Assembly: GCA_950097015.1 (NCBI GenBank)
Contig: CATNEN010000031.1
Coordinates: forward strand, 1,674,001 to 1,738,000
Origin: Macrostomum hystrix
Lineage: Eukaryota; Platyhelminthes; Macrostomidae
Length of the DNA: 64,000 nucleotides
Direction of reading: 5' to 3'
Shown in pieces: positions 1-12,100 of the stretch. How positions within the stretch are numbered: position 1 is the stretch's first letter; every line of letters starts with the position of its first letter. The position numbers and the translations under genes were made by a program. A model generated the notes under the pieces. It was given only the letters and a program-made list of their open reading frames with translations, was not told the DNA's origin and did not search any database.

Positions 1-716
1 CCAGACAAAACTAATCAGAAATTGATTCATCTGATGAAAACCTTTAAAGCAGAAATTTTTGCCTCGTCAAATATACTAAAAATGCCATATCTAAAGATCA
101 TATCTCTCATGCATGCGGGCGGATCATTTATTGATAATGATGAATAAAATAATGTTAGATTGATCAATAGAGAGATTGCGTGATCGCTTGAAGTTTTTGA
201 AGTGGCCAAACTGATGCATCCGCTAAGACTGAAAAACGCGTATTCTAGTTATGTAGCAAGATTTATCAATCACTGCACACAATGGCTGCTGATAATGCAT
301 TCACTCTATACTTTGTCTAACTTGCTTCGATTTATAATTATACGGATTATCCAGAACCGGAATAGAGAAATCAACTGCCCGCAGAGAAAACTACGGACGC
401 GATGGTTGCACATGAGTCAGCCTAATAAGCCATGTTTGACTGTGCCTGAAGTAGGTAGGTGAATGTGAGTAGCTGGCTATAGTTTTGTCAATCACTGACA
501 GAGAAATTCCAAATCACTAATTGGTCATACGGCTTGCCATCTTTGCAACCTGCCTGTCCAGCCTAATTGTAGGAGTGGCGGTCTCAAATTTCTCCCACAG
601 ATCAGAGGCCTTACATATATGCATTATTATATAAACCAAGGTAATCACAGATGAGATTCTGTGGGATAAAAAACAACTCTGAGAGACTAGTCAAACCAGA
701 TTATTCGCAACACTTT
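1..716. other. Non-coding, probably intron 16 of the cadherin gene
   Basis: AT-rich sequence with only short ORFs (60 and 86 aa) without recognisable content. No exon-like segment, tRNA or repeat is seen. It is treated as part of the intron downstream of exon 16 because that exon ends in a good donor and no later exon is found. Confidence 0.4.
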
Positions 717-1700
717 AGATTTCCCAATTAGAATGATAGAACAGATGAGATTTCCCAACTAGAATGATAGAGCAGGTGAGATTTCCCAACTAGAATGATA
801 GAACAGATGAGATTTCCCTACTAGAATGATAGAGCAGGTGAGATTTCCCAAATAGAATGATAGAACAGATGAGATTTCCCAACTAGAATGATAGAACAGA
901 TGAGATTTCCCAACTAGAATGATAGAACAGATGAGATTTCCCAACTAGAGTGATAGAACAGATGAGATTTCCCAACTAGAGTGATAGAACAGATGAGATT
1001 TCCCTACTAGAGTGATAGAACAGATGAGATTTCCCTACTAAAATGATAGAACAGATGAGATTTCCCTACTAGAATGATAGAACAGATGAGATTTCCCAAC
1101 TAGAGTGATAGAACAGATGAGATTTCCCAACTAGAGTGATAGAACAGATGAGATTTCCCAACTAGAGTGATAGAACAGATGAGATTTCCCAACTAGAGTG
1201 ATAGAACAGATGAGATTTCCCAACTAAAATGATAGAACAGATGAGATTTCCCTACTAGAATGATAGAACAGATGAGATTTCCCAACTAGAGTGATAGAAC
1301 AGATGAGATTTCCCAACTAGAATGATAGAACAGATGATATTTCCCAACTAGAATGATAGAACAGATGAGATTTCCCAACTAGAGTGATAGAACAGATGAG
1401 ATCTCCCAACTAGAATGATAGAACAGATGAGATTTCCCAACTAGAGTGATAGAACAGATGAGATTTCCCAACTAGAGTGATAGAACAGATGAGATTTCCC
1501 AACTAGAATGATAGAACAGATGAGATTTCCCAACTAGAATGATAGAACAGATGAGATTTCCCAACTAGAATGATAGAACAGATGAGATTTCCCAACTAGA
1601 ATGATAGAACAGATGAGATTTCCCAACTAGAATGATAGAACAGATGAGATTTTCCAACTAGAATGATAGAACAGATGAGATTTCCCAACTAAAGTGATAG
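717..1700. repeat. Minisatellite, 31-bp unit, about 31 copies
   Basis: Tandem copies of a 31-bp unit containing GATTTCCCAACTAGAATGAT followed by AGAACAGATGA. Copies differ by single bases (CCTAC/CCAAC, AGAATG/AGAGTG/AAAATG), and runs of identical variants suggest local array turnover. Both ends decay into unique sequence. Confidence 0.95.
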
Positions 1701-3443
1701 AGAAAATATTTTTGACCTACAGTGAGACAGACTAAGCAGCCAATACTTGACCTGGAGTCTGGTCAAATCCCAATGGAAGATGCGCCATGGTGGGGTCAGA
1801 GTTTCAGAGATAGGGAGAGGGGGTAGAGAAGGCCACTTAAGTCCTGAGCTTTAAGGAGGCCAAATTTTTCTTTGATTATTTTGAGTATCTGCTTCAAGCA
1901 CCAGTGAACAAGGTGTGGCATGGGGGTTTATAGTTTGCTTTTGAGCCCGGGCGTCTAATTCCTTCAGCAGCAAATTGGTCAATAATATGCAAAAAGGGCT
2001 TCACTAACAAAGATGCATCGACCCCGTCACATAGCAGCTTGGGGAATCCAGAATCAGGGGAAGAAGGAAGGGGAAGCAGATCCTCTTCCCCACATTCTAG
2101 AGAGGGTCGTTAGGGCTATAAACTGTTCTAAACCTCACTGATTGCGTCACAATCACAGTCTTCTCTGCTAGCCAAAAAATGGACAAGACTGCTAGAGACA
2201 CTTGGCCTCTACGATAAATCTAACAGCAGAGACAAGATTAGACAGACAAGATGGCATAGGAGGGCGTAGGAGTGACAGCTAAAGATTTTAGAAATTTAGT
2301 GGCTATTTCTGGACGAATTTCGACTTTGAAAAAAACTAGATACTTCATAGATAGGTAGAAAATTGTGAACAGGTAGGCGATGGTCGATTATGACAGCCTA
2401 TGGGTAGACTTTTCACGGGATTTCACAATCTTCTCTTGCTCCCCCGCCCTGTCATCATCTTCAGTTGATTGCGAACAAAAAAAAACTGCGCCAACGGGTG
2501 CGAAATGAGCCGGAGTCGAGAATAGAACAGGTGCGACACTGATTAGGGTATTACATAAGGATTGTGTTTCGACGATTTGCATTAGCAATAAAAATGTGCC
2601 CAGAAATTTAGCATTCCACATCGCATTAGATTAACGCAAACAGATGTTGGAAAACTAAGAAAATTAGATCCGTTAAAGAATGTAAAGAATATAGTAAATC
2701 CCTCTATATTCACATATATAGATTGTTGCAGTAAGTTGCCAATCATTCCTCAGCAAAAACTTTAAAGAAATCTCTAATTTCCAGATTTTGGTTAAGAGCC
2801 AACTTCAACAATGAGCCTTTATGGGTCTTCGCAAACTGCTTAGGAAATAAATTGAGACAACTTACACACAGAGGCCGTAGCTCGGACGAAACTCTCTTTC
2901 AAAGCTGGGTTCTATGCTAGCTAGCGAATTTGTATTTTTAGCAATACGGAAGCCATGGCGACAGTTGCAATTACCGAGAGCTAGATTTTTGTTATAATTC
3001 TTTCTGTGTCTTTCTCTTTCTCAATTGAAGCCATCCATCTTAGAAAAGATTCATTCAACTTTTTTCTCTTTACTATTTTCATGGGCCAGCGCAGGCAGAC
3101 ACTAGAGCAGGGGGGGGTAGAGGAAGAGTGAAAATAAGTGGACAGCGGTGGGTGCCTGTGTGTGTGCCGAGTTCGCAGCCAGACCCGGTCTGATTGGCGG
3201 TGGCTAGTGTTCAACGAATCAGGCTTATAGCCAAGCTGTCTCCAGGCGAGAAGGCACAAGTTTAGCGCGTATGTTTAAACAGACTTTCTGCTGTGTAGAG
3301 TAGCCAGATAGCTTATCTAGCTTGATATAGGCATACAAAACTGCTGTAGGAAACTTTATTCATTGAATCTACAAATAGGTAGAATATATATGAAATATAT
3401 TATTCTATACAAGCTAAAAGAAAAACAAAATAAAAATTGTAAT
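1701..3443. other. Non-coding stretch, no gene seen
   Basis: Unique sequence with short ORFs only (77 and 92 aa). No cadherin motif on either strand, no repeat longer than a homopolymer (a G run near 3112) and no tRNA-like box pair. Confidence 0.35.
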
Positions 3444-4285
3444 TTAGGATTTTTTATTTCAGTAGAGCGTCTCAACTTAGGGATTTGGGATTTCAGTAAA
3501 AAGTCTTCACTAAGGGATTTGGGATTTCAGTAAAAAGTCTTCACTTAGGGATTTGGGATTTCAGTAAAAAGTCTTCACTTAGGGATTTGGAATTTCAGTT
3601 AGAAAGTCTTAACTTAGGGATTTGGGATTCAGTAGAATGTCTCAACTTAGGGATTTGGGATTCAGTAGAATGTCTCAACTTAGGGATTTGGGATTTCAGT
3701 AAAAAGTCTTCACTAAGGGATTTGGGATTTCAGTAAAAAGTCTTCACTTAGGGATTTGGGATTTCAGTAGAATGTCTCAACCTAGGGATTTAGGATTTCA
3801 GTAGAATGTCTCAACTTAGGGATTTGGGATTCAGTAGAATGTCTCAACTTAGGGATTTGGGATTCAGTAGAATGTCCCAACTTAGGGATTTAGGATTTCA
3901 GTAGAATGTCTTAACTTAGGGATTTGGGATTCAGTAGAATGTCTCAACTTAGGGATTTAGATTTCAGTAGAATGTCTCAACTTAGGGATTTGGGATTCAG
4001 TAGAATTTCTCAACTTAGGGATTTGGGATTTCAGTAGAATGTCTTAACTTAAAGATTTGGGATTCAGTAGAATGTCTCAACTTAGGGATTTGGGATTTCA
4101 GTAGTGTCTCAACTTAGGGATTTGGGATTTCAGTAGTGTCTCAACTTAGGGATTTGGGATTTCAGTAGAATGTCTCAACCTAGGGATTTGGGATTTCAGA
4201 AGAATTTTTTAACTAGAGATTTGGGATTTCAATAGAATGTCTTAACTTAGGGATTTGGGATTTTAGTAGAAAGTCTAACTTGGCA
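3444..4285. repeat. Minisatellite, 33-34-bp unit, about 25 copies
   Basis: Tandem TTAGGGATTTGGGATTTCAG followed by TAGAATGTCTCAAC. Variants drop one T (GGGATTCAG) or replace the end with AAAAAGTCTTCAC. The unit carries two GGGATTT words. Confidence 0.95.
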
Positions 4286-4756
4286 AATTGTGATTTTAAC
4301 AGGATATCAATATTTTAACAAAATTTCGAACCATCAAAACATGTGAAGATATAGACTTTTGAAGTTAGACACATTTTAACGCGAGTTAATCCACAATTTA
4401 ATTATACATTACAAAAAATATGAAATCAGAAGCGAGTGCAGAAAGGGAGAAGTGAGCACCGCTCTCAGGGAAAAGTGGACGGAAGTGGCATTACGTCAGC
4501 TCCAATCGGGGGAAGAATGTAAGACTCATTTCTAAATTAAGGATGACTCTATTCAGAGAACTATTTCCTGGCTAGGGCTAGGAACAAGTGTATGCCATTC
4601 GGGACTTGACTGCAGAACTCGAAATTACTAAATAATGACATTGGCTATTTGGGATGAAATGCGCTGTTACCAATCCCAACCATTTCCCAAGCATATTTGA
4701 GCCCATCCGGTTCGTAGCGCTTTTCTCTTCATACTTTACGCTTAACTTTTTCCTAC
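4286..4756. other. Non-coding stretch between array and SINE
   Basis: No ORF, RNA gene or repeat recognised. The right end runs into a reversed piece of SINE head (TAACCACTAGGCTACAA) at about 4762. Confidence 0.3.
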
Positions 4757-5079
4757 CTCATCTAACCACTAGGCTACAACCTGGGCTTCCCTAGGGCGTC
4801 GGACTGACGACTTGAATGTCCGGGGTTCGATTCTCGACTCCATTGAAACAATTTGTATCCTTTAGCAAGACACTTAACTCTGCATTGCTTCAGTTCACCC
4901 AGCTGTTAAATGGGTGCCAGCATTAGCTGGGATAATTGAAGGTGGGTGTGGCGTCCCCCCAGTCCATGGACTGAACAGCTGTACGCAGTTTTCAGATGCG
5001 CCGCGCAATAGCTGCGGCTGTGCTGTCGGCTGCACATCTGACCCGATTGGGGCAGGTGCAATCAATTATTATTAATTTC
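4757..5079 (+). mobile_element. SINE family A, nearly full length
   Basis: tRNA-derived head with a B box (GGTTCGATTCT near 4822-4832), body with TTTAGCAAGACACTTAAC and CACCCAGCTGTTAAATGGG, the palindrome CAGTCCATGGACTG (4960-4973), then GCGCCGCGCAATAGCTGCGG and a tail GGTGCAATCAATTATTATTA. The A-box end is degenerate. This is the best reference copy of the family in the window. Confidence 0.85.
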
Positions 5080-5110
5080 TTTTCCTAGGATTTTTGTGTT
5101 AGATTCAGAT

Positions 5111-5485
5111 GCTGAGAGGAGACGGTAGAGAGTGGGATGAGAGAGGGAGAGGGGAAGAGGAGAGAGTGGGATGAGAGAGGGAGAGGGGAAGAGGAGAGAG
5201 TGGGATGAGAGAGGGAGAGGGGAAGAGGAGAGAGTGGGATGAGAGAGGGAGAGGGGAAGAGGAGAGAGTGGGATGAGAGAGGGAGAGGGGAAGAGGAGAG
5301 AGTGGGATGAGAGAGGGAGAGGGGAAGAGGAGAGAGTGGGATGAGAGAGGGAGAGGGGAAGAGGAGAGAGTGGGATGAGAGAGGGAGAGGGGAAGAGGAG
5401 AGAGTGGGATGAGAGAGGGAGAGGGGAAGAGGAGAGAGTGGGATGAGAGAGGGAGAGGGGAAGAGGAGAGAGTGGGATGAGAGAG
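5111..5485. repeat. Purine-rich minisatellite, 34-bp unit, about 11 copies
   Basis: Almost perfect 34-bp copies of AGTGGGATGAGAGAGGGAGA plus GGGGAAGAGGAGAG. Strong purine/pyrimidine strand asymmetry (H-DNA-prone). It creates a meaningless Ser/Pro-rich open frame on the minus strand. Confidence 0.95.
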
Positions 5486-6884
5486 GGGGTGAGGGGGAGT
5501 TAGAAGAGTGGAAGGAGAGAATGGCAGAAAATGAAAAGTTCAGCGATCTCCAATGAGGCAGAAAGCACGCAGCAGTGCAAGAAAATTCGGACAGGTCAGT
5601 GACAGGAGGCAGGAGTAACGATTGCCCGCATACTTTTACACACGCAGTTACCCCGTTGACTTCATTCTGCTGTGTTCCTTCTTCTCTCCTGTGGTGTTTT
5701 CTAGCGCCAAAGTTAACGCCCCCCAGCCTTCCATTCTTAAACTTTCTCCCGCTAAAACTAATGGGATGGGATCGGCAGAAGCTTAGAACAAGAACTGGGG
5801 AATGGTGAAGTTTGGCTAAGAAAAAGTTCACGACTGCTAGAGATAGTTAATAATTTGTAGTTAGGGAAGCCCAGGCAAGCAGAAATAAGTGAAAGTATAG
5901 GATGCGCAAAGAGTTCGGAAACTAATGAAAGATGCAAACAGAAGCCAGTATGGGAGGCCCCATAAGAATACACTAAAAGAAGATTAATTGCTGCATTTAG
6001 ATAGATTATCCTGATAAGAGTTGCAAAGTAGAGGGCTTAAGTCAAACTACTGAATTTATGAAACAGTTGGCCATTGTGCCGATATAAGCTGTACACTACT
6101 TTTGCTTTGAAGATGCAATCTAGAGGTAAAGTGTTAATCTGCTTCTTTTCCTATACTAGATTAGTGGCATTTCTATATGAAAAATGGGCAAATTAAATCT
6201 TATCTTTGTCTGTATCTATGCGCAGGGATCAGTGAGTTGCTTGATAAAGAATTGAGTCTATCGCAAATGAGATGATCACAAACGAAGGCAGGGCAGGCAG
6301 GTAACAGAGTGAGTTAAGGCGGAGATAAGATGGACGCGTGACGACTCAAGAGAGCCGGGAGAGACACAAAATCAATCCGATCAGGTGAGCCAGTTTCCTT
6401 TGGCCCAGGTTAAAGATTTTGGAAGGCCATCGGGCTGGGGAGAATTACGTAAGTCTTACCTTCCTCCACCGCCCCGATGGGCGCCGCCCACTGCTCAAGG
6501 CGGCGATGGAGGGGGGTGTTCTACCCAATGTCCATAATTTGTGCCCGGCAAAACCCTAAGGCAAAAGCGGGAGCAAAGATTTATCATGCATATGCGCATA
6601 CGCAGAGAGAGAGACACAAGGGACAGTTCATTGCGGGGAGTTGCTAACTGTCCAAAAAGTTTCTTTGGAAAACTTTGCTCAGGGAGTGAGGCTGAGCAGG
6701 ATCAAAGTCTCTTTTATACAAACTGATCAGAGGGGAGAGATTAGAAGGTCTGGCTGGCTCATTTTCTTTTTAAACAAAAAATGATTACACGATGAAAACT
6801 AGGGCAGGTGAGTCGATAACTTTGTCCTCGGTGCTAAATAGAAAAAATTCGATACCTCCCCTAAAGCCCCCCGCACTTTGTGTG
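5486..6884. other. Non-coding stretch
   Basis: No supported gene. A short GC-rich island lies near 6430-6525 with an imperfect inverted arrangement of CCTCCACCGCC and GGCGGCGATGGAGG. Small ORFs here have no recognisable domain. Confidence 0.3.
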
Positions 6885-7036
6885 GGCCTCACAGCAGGGG
6901 TCAGCTGGGCCACTGCTGGTACCAACTGAAACAATGCAGATTTCAAGTGTCTTACTAAGGAACACGAATTCGAACTCCCGACCTATTGGTCAGAATTCCG
7001 TAGTTATAAACACTAGGCTACAAGCTACAAGCACAT
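6885..7036 (-). mobile_element. SINE family A fragment
   Basis: On the minus strand it reads TTGTAGCCTAGTG (A-box side), a B box GAGTTCGAATTC, AGTAAGACACTTGAAATCTG and GTTGGTACCAGCAGTGGCCC. It lacks the palindrome and 3' part, so it is truncated and diverged. Confidence 0.65.
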
Positions 7037-7640
7037 TTGACTAGAATCATCGAACTGCTGGAATCATAACCAGCCGCCAGATCAGACATCACACTTGGGG
7101 ATCCTGTGCCCTGACAGCTAGGAGCTTTAGTAATCTGCGACAGGAAGATAAAAATTGCCTAAGCTCAGTATAACTTGCAAAGCATCTAGAATGTTATCCG
7201 AACATAACTTTCACTCAGCACATCAGATTAGAATTAAGAATTAAAAAATGCATTTACTCAGAGTTTAAACACTTAAGGACAAAAATTAAAAAGAGAGAGA
7301 TAGTAAGCACACAGGCTCGGGTCAACACAGATCTAATTTGAGTGTTTTAAACAGCTAGTTCTCATGGCGCACTCAGTTACGTAACACTCGGGCGACATGT
7401 TTGCAGACGGCGCATTGCTTTTGAAAAGACAGAGAAGAGTTACAGAAAGAGAGAAATGGAAGACACGAGCCTGATCAAAGCCTTTCTCACATTGCCTTAG
7501 CGATTAAAATATGAAGATAAATTCTGTCAGCTCAAGTGTGGCATTGTTGTGAGGCCGCCAGAATGACTTCTGGCTGGTCGCTGGGTAAACAGTAAGCTGT
7601 TTGCCTTCTTAAAAATAGGCTCTGGGCTTTTCTCTGCTCA

Positions 7641-7642
<2 letters not shown>

Positions 7643-7681
<39 letters not shown>
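7643..7681. repeat. (CA)n microsatellite
   Basis: An uninterrupted CA run of about 19 units preceded by a short imperfect stretch. Confidence 0.95.
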
Positions 7682-7682
<1 letters not shown>

Positions 7683-7763
7683 AGAAACCTGCCATCCAAG
7701 CAGAATTGTCAAGAAGGTAAATTTATGAGAGATACAACATGCCCAGCATTGCATACAAGCGAT

Positions 7764-8376
7764 CTAGGGTCGGAAAACTCGCAAAATTTACTGGCCGAAT
7801 CGAGAGAATAAAAAAATACGAAAGCGGGACGGTTTCACAGTTGAAAGATGAGTCAGGGAGAGAGATGATACACGAGAATGATGAAACACGGGTGAAATGA
7901 GACAAGAGAGAGGTGAGACACGGGAGAGATGAGACAGTGGAGACATGAGACACATGAGACATGAGACACATGAGACATGAGACAGGGGAGAGATGAGACA
8001 GGGAAGAGATGAGACAGGGGAGAGATGAGACAGGAGAGAGATGAGACACGGGAGAAATGAGACAGTGGAGACATGAGACACATGAGAGATGAGACACATG
8101 AGAGATGAGACAGGGGAGAGATGAGACAGGGGAGAGATGAGACAGGGGAGAGATGAGACAGGGGAGAGATGAGACAGGGGAAAGATGAGACAGGGGAGAG
8201 ATGAGACAGGGGAGAGATGAGACAGGGAAGATGAGACAGGGGAGAGATGAGACAGGGAAGATGAGACAGGGGAGAGATGAGATACGAGAGAGAGCAGGAG
8301 TTAAAAGTGACCAGAGGTGAATTTAGTATGTTGCCGGTCGCATCTAGCCCATGGGCAGGAGGTAGTCTGCTCCCTG
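7764..8376 (+). mobile_element. Degenerate hAT MITE carrying a 16-bp minisatellite
   Basis: The left end (CTAGGGTCGGAAAACTC) and right end (GTCGCATCTAGCCCATGGGC ... CTCCCTG) align to the ends of the intact MITE at 14369-14755. The interior (about 7855-8285) is a 16-bp array, unit AGATGAGACAGGGGAG. Both termini are mutated and no target-site duplication is left, so this is an old copy. Open frames on the minus strand across it are array artefacts. Confidence 0.75.
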
Positions 8377-8815
8377 ACTGACCACTCGAGTAGATAAAGC
8401 TACATTTTGTACCAGTCCCAGAGCCCGGCCCACATTGTAGCAACACGTTTGCAAAGAGGAAAAAGTAACAGCAGCAAAATCAGTCATCATTGATTCTAGA
8501 ATCTGCTCGAAGCACACATTATTAATCGCAGCGAGAAAGAGGACCATAAAAAAGAGGACAGTCAGTTGTTGAAGGTCCATAAATCAAGTAACGCCAGTCG
8601 GGAATGTCTTTGCAGCTTGTGAAAGACAAAGTAGAAATGGAAAGTGTTACGTAACCCGATCATCTGTACCCCCGAATTTATTATAAACAAAGAAAAGAAT
8701 TTAGAATAAAAGATCAAAAAATACAACTCGTTTGATGCTACTTACAGTAGAATAACTAGAGCTGCGTGCTTTATCTTATGGCAAATAAAGGTGATATTTC
8801 TAGACATTCACTCAC
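8377..8815. other. Start of intron 16, no gene supported
   Basis: Immediately downstream (minus strand) of exon 16. A minus-strand ORF from 8580 begins with a hydrophobic segment (MDLQQLTVLFFMVLFLAA) resembling a signal peptide but runs into the hAT remnant, and no partner exon was found, so it is not called. Confidence 0.3.
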
Positions 8816-9161
8816 CGGTGTCGGCATCTTCGGCGTGCACTTTTCCAATGACGCTGCCCTGCGGAATGTCCTCCGGCACTGGTGGCAAGCTTCTAGCCGT
8901 GAATACCGGGGCGCAGTCGTTCTCGTCCAGTACCTGGATCTCCAGGGTCGCTGAGCAGGCGAACTGGCCATCGCTGGCTAGCACGGTCAGGCTGTGCCAG
9001 TCGGCCGTCTCCCGGTCCAAGCTGTCAGCCAATGTGACCACACCTGTGCGTCGATTGACTGCGAATAGGCCGCTGGCGCTGTTGTTAGCCGGGATGGAAT
9101 AGGCTATGAGGCCTAGGCCTTCTTCGTTGCTGTCAGCGTCCGTGGCAACCACCGTGGCAAC
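8816..9161 (-). CDS. Cadherin exon 16: EC29 and start of EC30
   Basis: Residues 3147-3261, 346 nt, phase 0 in and 1 out. Acceptor ATTCCTGCAG|GTT gives GLPVGSE-VATVVATDADSNEEG. Contains VNRRTGVVTL, LDRE, DENDCAPVF and the start of EC30 (PVPEDIPQGSV, AEDADTG). The donor lies in DADTG|GTGAGT, so the gene continues, but no matching phase-1 cadherin exon is found in the left 8.8 kb. Confidence 0.94.
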
Positions 9162-12100
9162 CTGCAGGAATGAATAGCAGTAAGGATTTAGAATGGTTAT
9201 AGAGCCTGATGGATTGGGGGCTTTTGAGCCTGAAGAACTAAGAACTACAAAGCCTGAGGTAGCGGGATTTAGTGAATCTGGTTGGTCGGAGTTATAGGGA
9301 TCTAAAATTCCGATCTGACACAGACCTCGGATCCAACGGGCAGTCCTTCGGACAGTCGCAGGCGCCTCAGTGGCTGCCGGCACACCGGCGCATTGTCATT
9401 AACGTCGCGCACTGTCACCCGATGCCGCCAGGGTCGCTCCGTGGTAAACACGCCATCAGTAGCCAGGATCTCCAGGTCGTAGACAGCTCGGCGCTCCCGA
9501 TCCAGCGGACCGCTAAGCACCAGCAGGCCGTCCTCGGTCAGGTCAAACTCCGGTGGTGGCCGGCTGGCGAAGTAGAACCGCACCGGCGGTCTGTCAGCGC
9601 CGTCGCGATCTTCCACGTGCAGCCGGGTCACCGTTGTGCTGACTGGCGCCGACTCGGACAGCGTCGACTCGCTGCCTCCGGCCACCTCCGGCCAAGTCAG
9701 CGGCTCATCGTTGACATCTACCAGCGAGATGAGCAGCCTGGCCTCGCCAGTCATGCCGCTAGAGTCCGTTGCTAGGAGACGGCAAGAGAAGGATGCCAGC
9801 GGAGATTCGCGGTTGAGCTTTGCGGCCACAGTCACCAGGCCGCTGTCCTGGCCGATGTGCAGGGCGGCTGGCGCAGCGGAGCTGGCCGAGGAATTCTGGC
9901 CGGGCAGGATGAGGCTGTAGGCCAACGGGAAATCACCGTCCGGATCCAGAGCCTTGGCTTGCAGCAGAGCGGTGCCGATGGACACAGCTTCGGACACTTC
10001 CAGGTTGTAGTCGCTGGTCTCGAACACCGGGGGCAGGTCGGGCTGGTTCAGGATGTCCAGACGGAAGGCGCGAAACGCGGGCAGGGCCGGTTCGGTGCCG
10101 GCCGACCTGGCCAACAGGGCGAATCGGACGGAGGCTTCGCGCTCGCGGTCGAACGGTCTGGCAGACACCATGATCAGGTTCTCGCCGCTGATGCTGAGAA
10201 GAACATCGGCCTCGCCGAATACTAGGCTAGCCTGGTAGGCAGCGGTGAAGCTGCCGTTCAGCTGCGCCCTGCAAGTGGCCAGGACGGTGCCTGCTGGCGA
10301 GTTCTCAGCCAATCGCAGATCGTCGCTAGCCGAAGCCAGGCCGCCGCGCATGCCGGAGCAGAGTAGGCGGAACTCCGGCAGCGGGCCGGCCGGCGCGAAT
10401 CGGACAGTGAGCTCCTGGCGGCTGTGCAAGTAGGGCGGTTCCCAGTCTGTGGCCGACACTGTCAGCTGGTGCAGGCGAAGATCGGCGGCTGCGGCCGCTG
10501 TGGTGGCGGCAAAGCTGGCGAACGATCGCTTGAGTGTCACCTGGCCGGTGCTTTTGTTTACCTGGATGACATTTTTAAAGCAAGGACTTTTCTTAAGAAA
10601 AACAGATAAGGAAATCGCCTAGAAAAGCATTTCTTCCCCCAGATTCTTAGATTGGGATTTATTCCCTGAATCTCCTAGATTGGGATTTATTCCCTGAATC
10701 TCCTAGATTGGGATTTATTCCCTGAATCTCCTAGATTGGGATTTATTCCCTGAATCTCCTAGATTGGGATTTATTCCCTGAATCTCCTAGATTGGGATTT
10801 ATTCCCTGAATCTCCTAGATTGGGATTTATTCCCTGAATCTCCTAGATTGGGATTTATTCCCTGAATCTCCTAGATTAGTATTTATTCCCTGAATCTCCT
10901 AGATTGGGATTTATTCCCTGAATCTTCTAGATTGGGATTTATTCCCTGAATCTCCTAAATTGGGATTTATTCCCTGAATCTCCTAGATTGGGATTTATTC
11001 CCTAAATCTCCTAGATTGGGATTTCTTCTGAGAAACTCACAGCAAACAGCGGACTCTCATTAACCAGCCGATAGTCATCAATGGGCCTGGATAGATCGTC
11101 CAAATCGGTGGCTCGCAGCCGGAAAGCCACAGTGCCAACTGCAGCATCCTCGGTGAGAACCACCTCGGTTTGCTGCGGCTCGAACCTCGGCGGATTGTCG
11201 TTGATATCTAGGACGGAGATCACCACCGAGCAGGTGGCGTGCAAACCGCCGGCACCGCTAGCCAGCACGGCAAAGTCAAGAGTTCGAATCGCGTCGGCAC
11301 CTTCGCGATCCAGAGCGGCCCTGGCGCTAATCCAGCCGGTCCGCCGGTCGATCTCGAGCAGGCGATTAATTCGATCGCTGAACGATCGATAGACAACGTC
11401 TGTGCCGCCAAGGGTTGTCACCTGTGTGCGGAAATCCATGCGATTATCAAAATACTACTAACAGTAGATGGATATGTTAATGTAAACACCTGAGTTATTG
11501 TGTGCCTTCTCTATTTTTCTTTTCTCTGAGACGGAGTTTCTCTAACTCACAAAAAATTCAACCAATCGAAATGAAATTCTAGAACACGGGCTCAAATTTT
11601 CCTCTCAATCCGATAAGACAACTTCTAGAATCACAAAACATCGGCACCGTCGAGATATACTACGATTCAAGTCGAAGTGTCTGGTGGCAAGAATCCCAAA
11701 TATAGGCATATTTTTTCTGCTCACAAAAGCAGTCTATACTTCGTATCTAATAACAGTATTCAGTCCACTCACCTGGACCAGCTGAGTTCCTGGCACGCTG
11801 TTCTCAGGCACCTTGGCGTGAAACAGCGGCACGGAGCACCTGGGCGGACCCGGCGGAGGTGGCAGCAGGTTGACAGCCACGCTGGCCCGATCCGAGTGGA
11901 CCGAGTCTGTCACCAGCACCGTCAGGTGGAAGGTGCGGCCTAGGCTGGCCTGAATCGGCTGATACCGGATGGTGCCGAACTCTGGGTTGATGCGGAACTG
12001 ATAAGAGTCAAAGCTGGACTCCAGCGAGTAGGTCAACTCGGACGATTCGTCGGCGTCAACGGCTGTCACCTTGACAACGAATGTGCCAGGTCGCGACTGA

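Noticed and set aside
5085-5831. 248-aa Ser/Pro/Leu-repeat ORF on the minus strand
   Set aside because: Generated by the 34-bp purine-rich array; no start context, domain or splice partner.
7723-8446. Overlapping minus ORFs of repeated SHLSPVS-type peptide, and the plus ORFs at 22213-24146
   Set aside because: All lie in the 16-bp array of hAT MITEs and are open in several frames at once.
8344-8580. 78-aa minus ORF with a signal-peptide-like start
   Set aside because: Hydrophobic start is suggestive, but the frame ends in the decayed hAT terminus and no following exon or homologous domain is visible.
9272-10609. Plus-strand ORFs of 60-167 aa opposite exons 15 and 16
   Set aside because: Antisense shadows of GC-rich cadherin exons; the minus frame carries the EC motifs.
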